Both the position numbers and the translations under genes were made by a program. The notes beneath the pieces are model-generated. The model made no database searches and had not been told where the DNA came from. It saw nothing but the letters and a program-made list of their open reading frames with translations. From assembly GCA_026400815.1 (NCBI GenBank), contig JAPLOI010000070.1, positions 26,799 through 90,798 on the forward strand: 64,000 nt of DNA, given 5' to 3'. Shown here one piece after another: positions 51,665-60,354 of the stretch. Source of the stretch: Alphaproteobacteria bacterium (GTDB lineage Bacteria; Pseudomonadota; Alphaproteobacteria; Acetobacterales; Acetobacteraceae). How positions within the stretch are numbered: the stretch's first letter is position 1; each line of letters begins with the position of its first letter.

Positions 51665-53149
51665 TCAGACGCGGGTTTCGAGCCCCGCGGGATCGCCCAC
51701 CACCTCGCAGCACGCATCCAGCACCATCGTGGCCCGCCGCGCCGTGTCGTAGCGCGGCCAGGGCAGCGCCGGGGTGGCGGCATCGCCGCGGTGCACGAAG
51801 GCGCACCAGGCCGCGCGCATCGCATCCGAAAGCCCGTCCATCTCCGCGGCATCGCCGCCTTGCAGCATGCCGGCGCCGGGCCATTGCGCGAAATTGCCGA
51901 ACACGAAAGGCAGCTCGATGCAGTGGCAGGCGCGGAATCGGCTGCCCCCATCCCCCCCGGGCGGCGCCCAGTCGAACTGGAAGGCCTGCACCGGCACCCC
52001 GGCATCGGCGAGCGCGGAGGCCAGGCGCATGGTGGGCCACAGGAAGGTGTGGTCGCTGACGATATCGGCCAGCCAATCCATCAGCGAGCCGCCTGGCCGG
52101 CGGGCCTTGTAGCGCTCCATCGCATCCACGCGCTTGCCCAATGCGGCGAATCGCTGCGCGCTGGCGGTCCAGTCCGGATTGGCCATGGCGGGGTTGGAGG
52201 CGAAGAAGGCGTGGATCTCATCATGCGTCGCGCCGATCAGCACCTGCATGCCCTTCGCAGCAGTCGCGATGGCGGCGAACAGCTCCGCCTGGGTCATCGG
52301 CGCGGCCACGGTGGGCATGAAAGGCGGGTTGGTCTCGGCGAAGCGCGCCTTGGCCTGCGCCACCTTGCCGGTGGCGGCCAGCAGGGCGTTGGCCGGCACC
52401 GCGCGCAGGTGCGCCAGGAAATCCGGCGCCTCCGGGTCCACCCCCGCCGCGCGCAGGATTTCGGCATGGGTTGCCTGCGCCTCGGCGCGTGTCAGCGGGT
52501 CGCGGCCGAAGCCGCCGGATTGCAGGATGGCGCGATGCATCAGCGGGCGTGCGCGGGGGTCGATGATCAGCCGCGCGATGCTTGCCGCACCGGCGGATTG
52601 CCCCATCACCGTCACGCAGCCGGGATCGCCGCCGAAGGCCGCGATGTGCGCGGCCACCCAGCGCAGCGCCTCGATCTGGTCCAGCGTGCCGAGATCATCC
52701 GCCGGCAGGGCGGGATGCTTGAGGTAGCCCAGCGCGCCGAGGCGATAGTTCACCCCCACCACCACCATGCCGCCCTCGTGCGCCAGCCGGGCGCCGTCGT
52801 ACCAGTCCAGCGAGCCGGCGCCGCTCACCCAGGCGCCGCCATGCAGCCACACCAGCACCGGGCGTTTTGCCGCATCGGGCGCGGGCGTCCAGATCGTCAG
52901 CGTCAGGCAATCCTCGCTCATCGGCAGGGTGTAGTCGCCCATGGCCGGCGCGAGGCGGGAGGGGGTTTGCGGCGCGATCGGCCCGTGCTTCGTGGCATCG
53001 CGCGTGCCGGCCCAGGGGACGGCGGGCGCCGGCTCGGCGAAGCGCAGCGCGCCCACCGGCGGCTGGGCGTAGGGCACGCCGCGGAACACGGCCACGCCCT
53101 GGTCGGTCAGCCCTTGCAAGGCCCCGAGGGCAGTGTTGGCAACAGGCAT
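51665..53149 (-). CDS. Type B carboxylesterase
   Basis: This is a 494-residue alpha/beta hydrolase of the carboxylesterase B / para-nitrobenzyl esterase group. F-R-G-V-P-Y-A-Q-P-P-V-G, S-E-D-C-L-T-L, oxyanion-hole H-G-G-A-W, nucleophile elbow G-Q-S-A-G-A, an acidic residue in G-A-T-H-D-E-I and the catalytic-type histidine in C-H-C-I-E-L-P-F-V-F are all present. No signal peptide. It begins 13 bases after livF on the same strand, so it is probably co-transcribed with the transporter and may hydrolyse an ester or amide that the transporter imports. Confidence 0.92.
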   Translation of the reverse strand: MPVANTALGALQGLTDQGVAVFRGVPYAQPPVGALRFAEPAPAVPWAGTRDATKHGPIAPQTPSRLAPAMGDYTLPMSEDCLTLTIWTPAPDAAKRPVLVWLHGGAWVSGAGSLDWYDGARLAHEGGMVVVGVNYRLGALGYLKHPALPADDLGTLDQIEALRWVAAHIAAFGGDPGCVTVMGQSAGAASIARLIIDPRARPLMHRAILQSGGFGRDPLTRAEAQATHAEILRAAGVDPEAPDFLAHLRAVPANALLAATGKVAQAKARFAETNPPFMPTVAAPMTQAELFAAIATAAKGMQVLIGATHDEIHAFFASNPAMANPDWTASAQRFAALGKRVDAMERYKARRPGGSLMDWLADIVSDHTFLWPTMRLASALADAGVPVQAFQFDWAPPGGDGGSRFRACHCIELPFVFGNFAQWPGAGMLQGGDAAEMDGLSDAMRAAWCAFVHRGDAATPALPWPRYDTARRATMVLDACCEVVGDPAGLETRV

Positions 53150-53162
53150 GTTTCCTCCGGGA

Positions 53163-53849
53163 TCAAACGCCGAGGAAACGGTGCGCCACCTCCGGCGCCG
53201 CGTCCAGGTCCGCCGGCGTGCCCTGCCACGCGGTGCGGCCCTTCTCGATCACCACCATACGATCCGCCAGCGTGCGCAGCGCGGCCAGGTGCTTGTCCAC
53301 GATCAGGATGGATTGTCCCTGCGCCTTGAGGCGCGCGAGGCACCCCCAGATCTCGGCGCGGATCAGCGGCGCCAGGCCCTCCGTGGCTTCGTCCAGCACC
53401 AGCAGAACGGGGTTGGTCATCAGCGCGCGGCCGATCGCCAGCATCTGCTGCTCTCCGCCAGAAAGCGTGGCCGCCAGCTGCCCGGCGCGTTCGGCCAGGC
53501 GCGGGAACACCGCCTCGATCCCCGCCACATTCCAGGCCCCAGGGCGGGAGGTGGCCACCAGGTTCTCCCGCACCGTCAGCGTGGGGAACACCTGCCGCCC
53601 CTCCGGCACCAGCCCGATGCCCAGCCGGGCGATGGCATGCGGTGGCAGTCGGGCGATATCACGGCCGCGGAAGGTCAGCGTCCCCTGCCCGCGCAGCAGG
53701 CCCATCAGGCAGCGGATCGTGGTGGTCTTGCCCATGCCGTTGCGGCCCATCAGGCTCACCACCTGGCCCTCCGCGATGGCAAGCTCGATGCCGTGCAGCA
53801 CCTGGCTGTGGCCGTAGCCGGCGTGCAGGCCCTGGATCGCCAGCATCAC
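53163..53849 (-). CDS. livF: Branched-chain amino-acid-type ABC transporter ATPase
   Basis: This 228-residue ATPase of the LivF family has a modified Walker A (G-R-N-G-M-G-K-T-T), signature T-L-S-G-G-E-Q-Q-M, Walker B L-L-V-L-D-E-A-T-E-G and the G-Y-G-x-x-x-V-L-H-G-I segment near the N-terminus. The start is GTG at 53849, with ATG directly after it; GTGA overlaps the livG stop. It pairs with LivG to energise the LivHM channel. Confidence 0.93.
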   Translation of the reverse strand: MMLAIQGLHAGYGHSQVLHGIELAIAEGQVVSLMGRNGMGKTTTIRCLMGLLRGQGTLTFRGRDIARLPPHAIARLGIGLVPEGRQVFPTLTVRENLVATSRPGAWNVAGIEAVFPRLAERAGQLAATLSGGEQQMLAIGRALMTNPVLLVLDEATEGLAPLIRAEIWGCLARLKAQGQSILIVDKHLAALRTLADRMVVIEKGRTAWQGTPADLDAAPEVAHRFLGV

Positions 53850-54589
53850 GCCGCACCCAGATAGGCATCGCGCACCGCCGTATCGGCGCGGATTGCCGCC
53901 GGCGTGCCGTGGGCGATCACCCGCCCGCCCTCCAGCACGGTGATGCGGTCGGCCAGGGCGAACACCGCGTCCATGTCGTGCTCCACCAGCAGGATCGACA
54001 CCTCCTGCTTCAGCGCGGCCAGCAGCACCGTCATCGCGGCGGATTCGGTGGTGCCGAGGCCGGCCATCGGCTCATCCAGCAGCAGCAGGCGCGGATTAGT
54101 GGCGAGCGCCATCGCCAGCTCCAGCTGCCGCCGCTCGCCGTGGCTGAGATCCTCCGCCGCCACATCGGCCCGCGCGCCCAGGCCGACGCGCTCCAGCATC
54201 GCGCGCGCCGGGGCCAGCAGGCGTTCGTCGCGCGCAGCGGGGCGCCACAGGCGGAAGGAATGGCCCTGCCGCACCTGCTCCACCAGGGCCACGTTGGCGA
54301 GCGCGCTGGCGTTCATCAGCACCTGGGTGATCTGGAAACTCCGCGTCATCCCCGCGCGCACCCGGGCCGGCACGCCCAGCCGCGTGATGTCCTGCCCGGC
54401 GAGGTGGATCGTGCCGGCATCCGGCCTGATCTCGCCGGCGATCTGGCCGATGGCGGTGGTTTTGCCGGCGCCGTTCGGGCCGATCAGCGCGTGGATCTCG
54501 CCCGCGGCGACATCGAGGTTCAGCCCATCGGTGGCGACGAGGCCGCCGAAGCGCTTGGCCAGGCCGCGGACTTCCAGCAGTGCACTCAT
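53846..54589 (-). CDS. livG: Branched-chain amino-acid-type ABC transporter ATPase
   Basis: This 247-residue LivG-family ATPase shows the K-R-F-G-G-L-V-A opening, Walker A G-P-N-G-A-G-K-T-T, R-S-F-Q-I-T-Q in the Q-loop region, a divergent signature L-S-H-G-E-R-R-Q-L-E and Walker B L-L-L-D-E-P-M-A-G-L. The final part has the LivG-typical L-x-x-G-R-V-I-A-H-G-T-P. Coupled on both sides by short overlaps. Confidence 0.93.
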   Translation of the reverse strand: MSALLEVRGLAKRFGGLVATDGLNLDVAAGEIHALIGPNGAGKTTAIGQIAGEIRPDAGTIHLAGQDITRLGVPARVRAGMTRSFQITQVLMNASALANVALVEQVRQGHSFRLWRPAARDERLLAPARAMLERVGLGARADVAAEDLSHGERRQLELAMALATNPRLLLLDEPMAGLGTTESAAMTVLLAALKQEVSILLVEHDMDAVFALADRITVLEGGRVIAHGTPAAIRADTAVRDAYLGAA

Positions 54590-55548
54590 TTTCCGCCGAG
54601 CGCCCCCCACAGCCCGCGCCGCGCCAGCAGCACCACGGCCACCAGGATCGGGCCCAGCACGATCTGCCAATGCTCCGTCCACTGCGCCAGCACGGCATGC
54701 AGCACCACCATCGCCGCGGCACCGAACATCGCCCCCCACAGCGAGCCGAGCCCGCCGAGCACCACCATCACCATCAACTCGCCCGACATCGTCCAGTGCA
54801 GCAGGTCCGGGCTGGCGAAGCGGAACAGGTTCACATGCAGCGCGCCGGCCAGCCCCGCGATGCCCGCCGAGAGCACGAAGGCGGCGAGCTTGTAGGGAAA
54901 CGGCGAAAGGCCGATCGCCATCATCCGCCGCTCGTTCTGGCGGATGCCGTCTAGCACCGTGCCGAAGCGGCTGGCGGCGACGCGGCGCAGCAGCAGCAGG
55001 ACCAGCACGAGGGCGGCGAGGCACACGTAGAAGAACGCCACGTCGTCGCGCGGGGCGATGCCTGGGATGGTGGAGCGGCGGCGTAGAGTGAGGCCGTCAT
55101 CACCGCCATAGGTCTTCAGCGCCACGAACAGGAAGAAGAACATCTGCGCGAAGGCCAGCGTGATCATGATGAAGCTGATGCCAGAGGTGCGCAGGCACAG
55201 CGCGCCGATCACCGCCGCCAGTGCCGCGGGCACCAGCACCGCCAGCGGCCACACCGCCCAGGCCTGCACTGCCCATTGGTCCCATGGGGGCCCGAGGTCG
55301 CGCGCATGGAAGGCCAGGATCCCCACGGTGTAGGCGCCCAGCCCCAGCCAGGCCGCATGGCCGAAGCTCGGCAGGCCGGTGCGGCCCATCAGCAGATCGA
55401 GCGAGGCCGCCGCGATCGCCATCACGCAGGCCTGGCTGCCCAGCGTCACCAAGTCCGGACGGCCCACCGCACCGGCGATCCAGGGCAGTGCCGCCAGCAG
55501 CGCGAAGGACGCAACCAGCACGAAGATCTGGCGCGAGGACTCACGCAT
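54586..55548 (-). CDS. livM: Branched-chain amino-acid-type ABC transporter permease
   Basis: This is a 320-residue inner-membrane permease with about eight to ten spans. L-M-G-R-T-G-L-P-S-F-G-H-A-A-W-L-G-L-G-A-Y is the family signature early in the protein; the EAA-like cytoplasmic loop includes R-Q-N-E-R-R-M-M-A-I-G and Y-K-L-A-A-F-V-L-S-A-G-I-A-G. Overlaps livH by eight bases and livG by four. Confidence 0.93.
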   Translation of the reverse strand: MRESSRQIFVLVASFALLAALPWIAGAVGRPDLVTLGSQACVMAIAAASLDLLMGRTGLPSFGHAAWLGLGAYTVGILAFHARDLGPPWDQWAVQAWAVWPLAVLVPAALAAVIGALCLRTSGISFIMITLAFAQMFFFLFVALKTYGGDDGLTLRRRSTIPGIAPRDDVAFFYVCLAALVLVLLLLRRVAASRFGTVLDGIRQNERRMMAIGLSPFPYKLAAFVLSAGIAGLAGALHVNLFRFASPDLLHWTMSGELMVMVVLGGLGSLWGAMFGAAAMVVLHAVLAQWTEHWQIVLGPILVAVVLLARRGLWGALGGK

Positions 55549-56455
55549 GGGCGGGGAAAAGGCCCCTGGGGCGCCACAGCAGCACGATCGCCATCAGGAT
55601 GAACACGGCCATGGAAGACAGGCCCGCCCCCAGCGCATCCGCCTCGCTGGCAGGCAGCACGGCGCGCAGCGTGGCGGGCAGGAAGCCGCGGGTAAGGGTA
55701 TCGACCATGCCCACCAGCATCGCCCCGGCCAGCGCACCGCGGATGGAACCGAGGCCGCCGATCACGATCACCACGAAGGTCGTGATCAGGATCCGCTCCC
55801 CCATCCCCACCTGCACCGCGAGCAACGGCCCGGTGAGCGCGCCCGCCAGCCCGGCCAGCAGCGCGCCCAAGCCGAACACCGCCGTGTAAAGCAGCCCGAT
55901 CCGCACCCCGAGTGCCCCCACCAGCTCCCGATGCGTCGCCCCCGCGCGCACCAGCATGCCGATGCGGGTGCGCGAGATCAGCACGTACAGCCCCGCAGCC
56001 ACCAGCAAGCCAGTGGCGATGATGGCCAGTCGATAGACCGGATAGGGCACCCCCGGCACGATCTCCACCGCGCCCGACAGCCACGGGGGCGGACCGGCCA
56101 TCAGCGGCTGGCGGCCGAAGATCATCGCCACGGCCTCGTTGCAGAACAGGATCACGCCGAAGGTGGCCAGCACCTGGTCCAGGTGGTCGCGCGCATAGAG
56201 CCTTCGCAGGATCGCTGCCTCCAGCGCCATGCCCAGCACCGCCGCCGCCGACAGGCCCGCCAGCAGGCCCAGTAGGAACGAGCCCGTCTGCAACGTGGCC
56301 CAGGCGGCGGCATAGGCGCCGATCATGTAGAGCGAGCCATGGGCCAGGTTGATCAGGCCCATGATCCCGAACACGAGCGTGAGCCCGGCCGCCATCAGGA
56401 ACAGCATGACGCCGAACTGGAGGCCGTTCAGGAGTTGTTCCAGAAGCAAGGTCAT
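55541..56455 (-). CDS. livH: Branched-chain amino-acid-type ABC transporter permease
   Basis: This is a 304-residue permease with N-terminal L-L-N-G-L-Q-F-G-V-M-L-F-L-M-A-A-G-L-T and F-G-I-M-G-L-I-N-L-A-H-G-S-L-Y-M, both LivH hallmarks, and C-terminal F-V-V-I-V-I-G-G-L-G-S-I-R-G-A. It is preceded by a paired hairpin element that separates it from the binding-protein gene, so any termination at the element would favour binding protein over permease. Confidence 0.94.
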   Translation of the reverse strand: MTLLLEQLLNGLQFGVMLFLMAAGLTLVFGIMGLINLAHGSLYMIGAYAAAWATLQTGSFLLGLLAGLSAAAVLGMALEAAILRRLYARDHLDQVLATFGVILFCNEAVAMIFGRQPLMAGPPPWLSGAVEIVPGVPYPVYRLAIIATGLLVAAGLYVLISRTRIGMLVRAGATHRELVGALGVRIGLLYTAVFGLGALLAGLAGALTGPLLAVQVGMGERILITTFVVIVIGGLGSIRGALAGAMLVGMVDTLTRGFLPATLRAVLPASEADALGAGLSSMAVFILMAIVLLWRPRGLFPAHA

Positions 56456-56466
56456 CAGGAAGGATT

Positions 56467-56572
56467 CTTCTTTTTGTGAACAAAAAGAAGCAAAAAAACT
56501 TCATTCATAGGTGCGGAGAGGCCCAGCCTAAATGAACAAAAGTTTTTTGCTTCTTTTTTTCAAAAAAGAAGC
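56467..56572. repeat. Paired AT-rich hairpin element, copy 4
   Basis: The left hairpin CTTCTTTTTG-TGAA-CAAAAAGAAG (56467-56490) and right hairpin GCTTCTTTTTT-TC-AAAAAAGAAGC (56549-56572) are inverted. The right stem carries G-C pairs where other copies have GGTTC/GAACC: both arms changed together. It lies within the liv operon, 6 bases after the binding-protein stop and 11 bases before the livH start. Confidence 0.9.
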
Positions 56573-56578
56573 GCTTGC

Positions 56579-57745
56579 TTAGATCTTGCACTGATCGCTG
56601 TAGGCATCGCCCCGGTCCGCCAAAACGCGCCCCTGGGTCTTGAGGAACAGCTTGCCGTCCGCCCCGCGTTCCGGCCGGATGGCGTACCAATCCTGCACCG
56701 GGTGCTGGTTCGGGCCGAACTTGAACTTGCCGCGCGTGGCCTGGAAGTTGGCCTTCAGCATCTCGCGGCGGAACGCCTCGGTGTCGTCCGCCTTGCCGCC
56801 GGTGCCTTTCAGGGCGGCGGCGATGGCCAGCGCGGTGTCGAAGCCCTGGCTGGCGTAGTAGGTGGGCATCCGGTTGTACTTGGCCTGGAAGTCGGCAACG
56901 AACTTCTTGCTCACGGGATTGTCGAAATCGCTGTTCCACTGGGCGGAGACCTCGATGCCGAGGGCGGCGTCGCCCACCGCGTTCAATGTCGTCGAGTCCA
57001 GCGAGGGGGAGGAGACGACCATGGGGATCTTCCCGCCCAGGCCGGCCTGCTGGTACTGGCGGATGAAGGCGATGCCGAGGCCGCCGGGGTGGAACTGGAA
57101 CACCGCATCGGGGTTGGCCGCGCGGATCTGCGCCATTTCGGCGGCGTAGTCGGTCTGGTCCAGGCGGGTGTAGATCTCGCCGGCGATCTCTCCCTTGAAG
57201 AAGCGCTTGAAGCCGGTGATGGCGTCGCGGCCCGCGGGGTAGTTGGGGGCGAGCACGAAGACCTTCTTGTGGCCGAGGCGGTTGGCGTTCTCGCCCGCGC
57301 TCTCATGCAGCGTGTCGTTCTGCCAGGACACCACGTAGTAGTTGCGGTGGCAGCCCTTGCCGGCCAGGGAGGACGGGCCGGCATTGGGGCTGACGTAGAT
57401 CGCGCCTTCCTCCAGCACATCCGGCGCGATGGCTTCCATCACGTTGCTGAACACCACGCCGGTGAACAGCTTGAGCTTCTCGGTCTTGAGCCAGCGATCG
57501 ACGATCTGCTTGGCCTGGGCGGGCTTGAGGCCATCGTCTTCCACCAGCAGCTGCACGCCGGGCAGCGCGCCCTGTTCCACGGCGAGTTGCATGGCATCGC
57601 GGATATCGGCGCCGAGATAGCCGCCAGGGCCGGAGAGGGTGGTGACGAGGCCGATCTTCAGCGGGGCGGCTTGCGCGCGCAGGATCGAGGGCGCTGCAAG
57701 GGTGGCAGCAGCGGCGAGGGCGGCGCGGCGGGTGATGGTGGACAT
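56579..57745 (-). CDS. livK: Branched-chain amino-acid-type ABC transporter substrate-binding protein
   Basis: This is a 388-residue periplasmic binding protein (Peripla_BP_6). The leader begins S-T-I-T-R-R-A-A-L-A-A-A-A-T-L-A with twin arginines, so Tat export is possible. K-I-G-L-V-T-T-L-S-G-P-G-G-Y-L-G is the family N-terminus and G-x-x-x-L-F-T-G-V-V-F-S-N lies in the hinge region. It heads the livKHMGF operon. Substrates of the family range from leucine to amides and aromatic acids; the neighbouring carboxylesterase leaves room for an ester or amide compound. Confidence 0.93.
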   Translation of the reverse strand: MSTITRRAALAAAATLAAPSILRAQAAPLKIGLVTTLSGPGGYLGADIRDAMQLAVEQGALPGVQLLVEDDGLKPAQAKQIVDRWLKTEKLKLFTGVVFSNVMEAIAPDVLEEGAIYVSPNAGPSSLAGKGCHRNYYVVSWQNDTLHESAGENANRLGHKKVFVLAPNYPAGRDAITGFKRFFKGEIAGEIYTRLDQTDYAAEMAQIRAANPDAVFQFHPGGLGIAFIRQYQQAGLGGKIPMVVSSPSLDSTTLNAVGDAALGIEVSAQWNSDFDNPVSKKFVADFQAKYNRMPTYYASQGFDTALAIAAALKGTGGKADDTEAFRREMLKANFQATRGKFKFGPNQHPVQDWYAIRPERGADGKLFLKTQGRVLADRGDAYSDQCKI

Positions 57746-57809
57746 GGGCTTCCCTGTTCTGGCGCGGTTCTGCGTTGGGGGCCGCTTATAATGGCGTTCG
57801 TGCCCGGTG

Positions 57810-59756
57810 TCAGGGCAACTTCACGTCGTGGCGCGGGGCGTGCCAGTTGGCGGCGGCGGCTTCGGCGCGCGGCACGTCTTCGGCCAGCATCAGGCCTTCG
57901 CGGCACAGGGTGGAGGCGGCGGCGGTGATGGCGGCCACGTAGGCGTCCCGGTCCGGGTAGCGCTCGGCGATGGCGGGGCGGGGGTCGTTGGTGACGGTAC
58001 GTTCCTCCGCACTGTCGGCGAAGGGGATGGTGCTGCCGCTGAACTGGTGCATGGCGCCGTGGCCGTGGCCGCGGGTGCGCAGGTTCCAGCCGGTGTAGGT
58101 GGCCAGGGGGGCGGCGACCATGGGGGCGCGCACGCCGGCCTGCTCGTTGCCGTCGCGGTCCACGGCGGGGACCAGAACGGCGTAGTGGCGCGAGGTGTCG
58201 ATGGCGGGCGGTTCGCACAGGATGCCCTGGGCGGAATGGGGGCCGTAATCGATATGCGGCAGGTCGCTGGGCTCGCGCGGGATGGCGGCGCCGGGGATGG
58301 CGGGGAATTGGCGGCGCCAGGTGTCGTAGGGGACCAGCGTGCCGTCGGCGACGGTGGGGATGCGGCTTTCGGGCGGTGGCGTGCCGTCGGTGGCCCAGCG
58401 GTCCATCGCATCGAGCAGGGCGCGGGCGAGGGCGGTGGTGGCGACGACGTTGAGGCGGTTGCGGATGGCGGGGTCGGGCGTGTCTGGCAGGTCGATGTTG
58501 TGCTGGGTGCTGGACCAGTGGAACAGGCGGACGTTCGGTGGGATCGGCAGGTCGCGGCCGGTGGGGTCGGTGTGCACCAGCGAGCCACGGCGCTGCCAGT
58601 ATTCGGTGGCGGTTTGGGTGTGGATCACCAGCGGGTCGGTGGCGGGGCGTTTCAGGATCGCGTCGGTGCGGCCGGTGATGGGGTCCGTGCATTCGGCATA
58701 GGCGAAGGGGAAGCTGTCGGCGGGGTTGAAGTGGTCTTCGTATTGCTGGCCGGCGGCCACGGAGAGGTTGGCGAAGCGGGCGGTGTTGAGGCGGCCGGCA
58801 CCGGCGACATGGGGGATCAGGCCATCGAAAACGCGGCGGCCTTGCTGGTCCGCGTTGAAGCCGTGGAAGATGAAATCGCGGATGGCGCGGCCGGTTTGGG
58901 AGGGGCCCCAGCCATAGGCGCGCTCGATGCCCGGGGTGGGGGTTTCGGGGGCGTGGCGCAAATGGGTGACGAGGTCGCGGATGGCGGCGTGGCCGAGGCC
59001 GAGGATGAGGGGGGCTTCGGCTTCGTAGAGCAGCTCGTAGATCCAGCCGGGCTGGAAGCCGCCAGGCAGGTGGATGGTTTCGCGGCACGGGACGATGGCG
59101 CGCTCGCCGGGGTGGCCCTGGATGCGGGCGAAGTGCCAGGCGGAGGGGTGCAGGGTTTCAGGCGCGCTGCCGGGGTAGCGGCGGCGGGTGAGGGTGGCTT
59201 TCGTCGTATCGAGCGAGACGGCGGGGTGGCTGCGGGTATTGGGCCAGCCGGAGAGAGGCAGCGTGTCGCAGTCTGGGCGGCCGACGATCTCAGTGCGGAT
59301 GCGGCCGCGGAGGGGCTGGCCGTAGTGTTGGGCGATTGGGAGGTCGAGCAGCATGCGGCCGTCGCCGGGGAGGAGGTCGCCCTGCCAGGCGGCGAAGACG
59401 ATGGTGTAGCCACGGCGGAACAGGAAGCCGTTGCCGGCGTGGGCGGGTGTGATGGGGTCGTTGGTTTGCGGGGCGTCGTTGAAGGCGCGCAGGGCCCGCT
59501 TGTTGCCGCGGTTGCCCCAGTCGACGAACAGGCGGCGGTTGCCGCGGGCGGGGTCGGCGGGGCGGAGGATGACGACATCGGCGGAATAGTGAACCAGGCC
59601 GTTCGGGCCGGTGGGGGCGTGGGCGATGTCGGTGATCGGCTGCTGGGCGGGGTCGACGGCGCCGTGGAAGCGGGCCTTGAGGCGTTCGTAGGGGCCGGTT
59701 TCGCCGAAGGGGGTGCCGGCGGCGAAGGACAGGCGTTCGGTGATGTCGAGCTTCAT
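57810..59756 (-). CDS. Alpha/beta-hydrolase-domain protein
   Basis: This is a 648-residue protein matching the alpha/beta hydrolase domain family annotated as Abhydrolase_10. It opens R-L-S-F-A-A-G-T-P-F-G-E-T-G-P-Y-E-R-L; F-V-D-W-G-N-R-G and W-Q-G-D-L-L-P-G-D-G-R come next, a G-W-G-P-S-Q-T-G-R nucleophile-elbow-like motif (G-x-S-x-x-G) lies in the middle, and the C-terminal half contains L-R-T-R-G-H-G-H-G-A. No signal peptide. Substrate unknown. It is upstream of livK on the same strand, 64 bases apart, so it could belong to the same regulon as the liv genes. Confidence 0.8.
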   Translation of the reverse strand: MKLDITERLSFAAGTPFGETGPYERLKARFHGAVDPAQQPITDIAHAPTGPNGLVHYSADVVILRPADPARGNRRLFVDWGNRGNKRALRAFNDAPQTNDPITPAHAGNGFLFRRGYTIVFAAWQGDLLPGDGRMLLDLPIAQHYGQPLRGRIRTEIVGRPDCDTLPLSGWPNTRSHPAVSLDTTKATLTRRRYPGSAPETLHPSAWHFARIQGHPGERAIVPCRETIHLPGGFQPGWIYELLYEAEAPLILGLGHAAIRDLVTHLRHAPETPTPGIERAYGWGPSQTGRAIRDFIFHGFNADQQGRRVFDGLIPHVAGAGRLNTARFANLSVAAGQQYEDHFNPADSFPFAYAECTDPITGRTDAILKRPATDPLVIHTQTATEYWQRRGSLVHTDPTGRDLPIPPNVRLFHWSSTQHNIDLPDTPDPAIRNRLNVVATTALARALLDAMDRWATDGTPPPESRIPTVADGTLVPYDTWRRQFPAIPGAAIPREPSDLPHIDYGPHSAQGILCEPPAIDTSRHYAVLVPAVDRDGNEQAGVRAPMVAAPLATYTGWNLRTRGHGHGAMHQFSGSTIPFADSAEERTVTNDPRPAIAERYPDRDAYVAAITAAASTLCREGLMLAEDVPRAEAAAANWHAPRHDVKLP

Positions 59757-59799
59757 GGCGGTCCCCTCCGGCCTTGCGGGGCCGGAGGGGAAGGATTGG

Positions 59800-60354
59800 C
59801 TACTTCAGGCGACGGGTCCAGTCGACCAGCTTGGCGAGCATGGTTTCCACGAACTTGCGGGTGGCTTCATCGGTGATGTTGGCATCGGCATCCAGGCGCT
59901 GGGCGGCCATGCCGATGGCGACGACGGGCTGGACGAGGACCAGGCCGTTCACGTTGGCCAGGATCTGGCGCAGGTGCTGCTGGCCGCGGATGGTGCCGGT
60001 GGCGCCGGGGCTGGTGCCGAAGACGGCGATGGGCTTGCCGTCGAGCGGCTGGCTGGGCGGGCGGCTGGCCCAGTCGATGGCGTTCTTGAGCACGCCGGAG
60101 ACCGAGGCGTTGTATTCCGGCGAGGCGATTAGCAGGGCGTCGGCGGCGCGGATCTGTTCGCGGAAGGCGGCGACGGAGGCGGGCGTGCCGGCGGCTTCCA
60201 CATCGCCATCGTAGAATGGCAGGTCGCGGATGCTGGCGATTTCGATCGACATGCCGGCGGGGGCGATCTTCTGGGCGGCGCGGAGGAGGAGGGTGTTCCA
60301 GCTATCCTTGCGGAGGCTGCCGGAAATGCCCAGCACGCGGATGGTATCGGTCAT
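59800..60354 (-). CDS. NADPH-dependent FMN reductase
   Basis: This is a 184-residue flavodoxin-like reductase of the YieF/ChrR type. The FMN phosphate loop G-I-S-G-S-L-R-K-D-S-W-N is near the N-terminus, and S-P-E-Y-N-A-S-V-S-G-V-L-K-N-A-I-D-W, the family hallmark, is near residue 78. Such enzymes reduce quinones, chromate or azo compounds by two electrons. It is 43 bases upstream of the hydrolase-domain gene, same strand. Confidence 0.93.
   Translation of the reverse strand: MTDTIRVLGISGSLRKDSWNTLLLRAAQKIAPAGMSIEIASIRDLPFYDGDVEAAGTPASVAAFREQIRAADALLIASPEYNASVSGVLKNAIDWASRPPSQPLDGKPIAVFGTSPGATGTIRGQQHLRQILANVNGLVLVQPVVAIGMAAQRLDADANITDEATRKFVETMLAKLVDWTRRLK

Noticed and set aside
49682..53329. 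Plus-strand open frame of over 1200 codons
   Set aside because: It is antisense to the binding-protein and esterase genes and frame-shifted within the DUF2075 gene; its His/Arg/Gly-rich sequence has no domain.
58059..59700. Long plus-strand Val/Gly-rich frame
   Set aside because: It is antisense to the alpha/beta-hydrolase-domain gene; low-complexity composition typical of the opposite strand of a G+C-rich gene.
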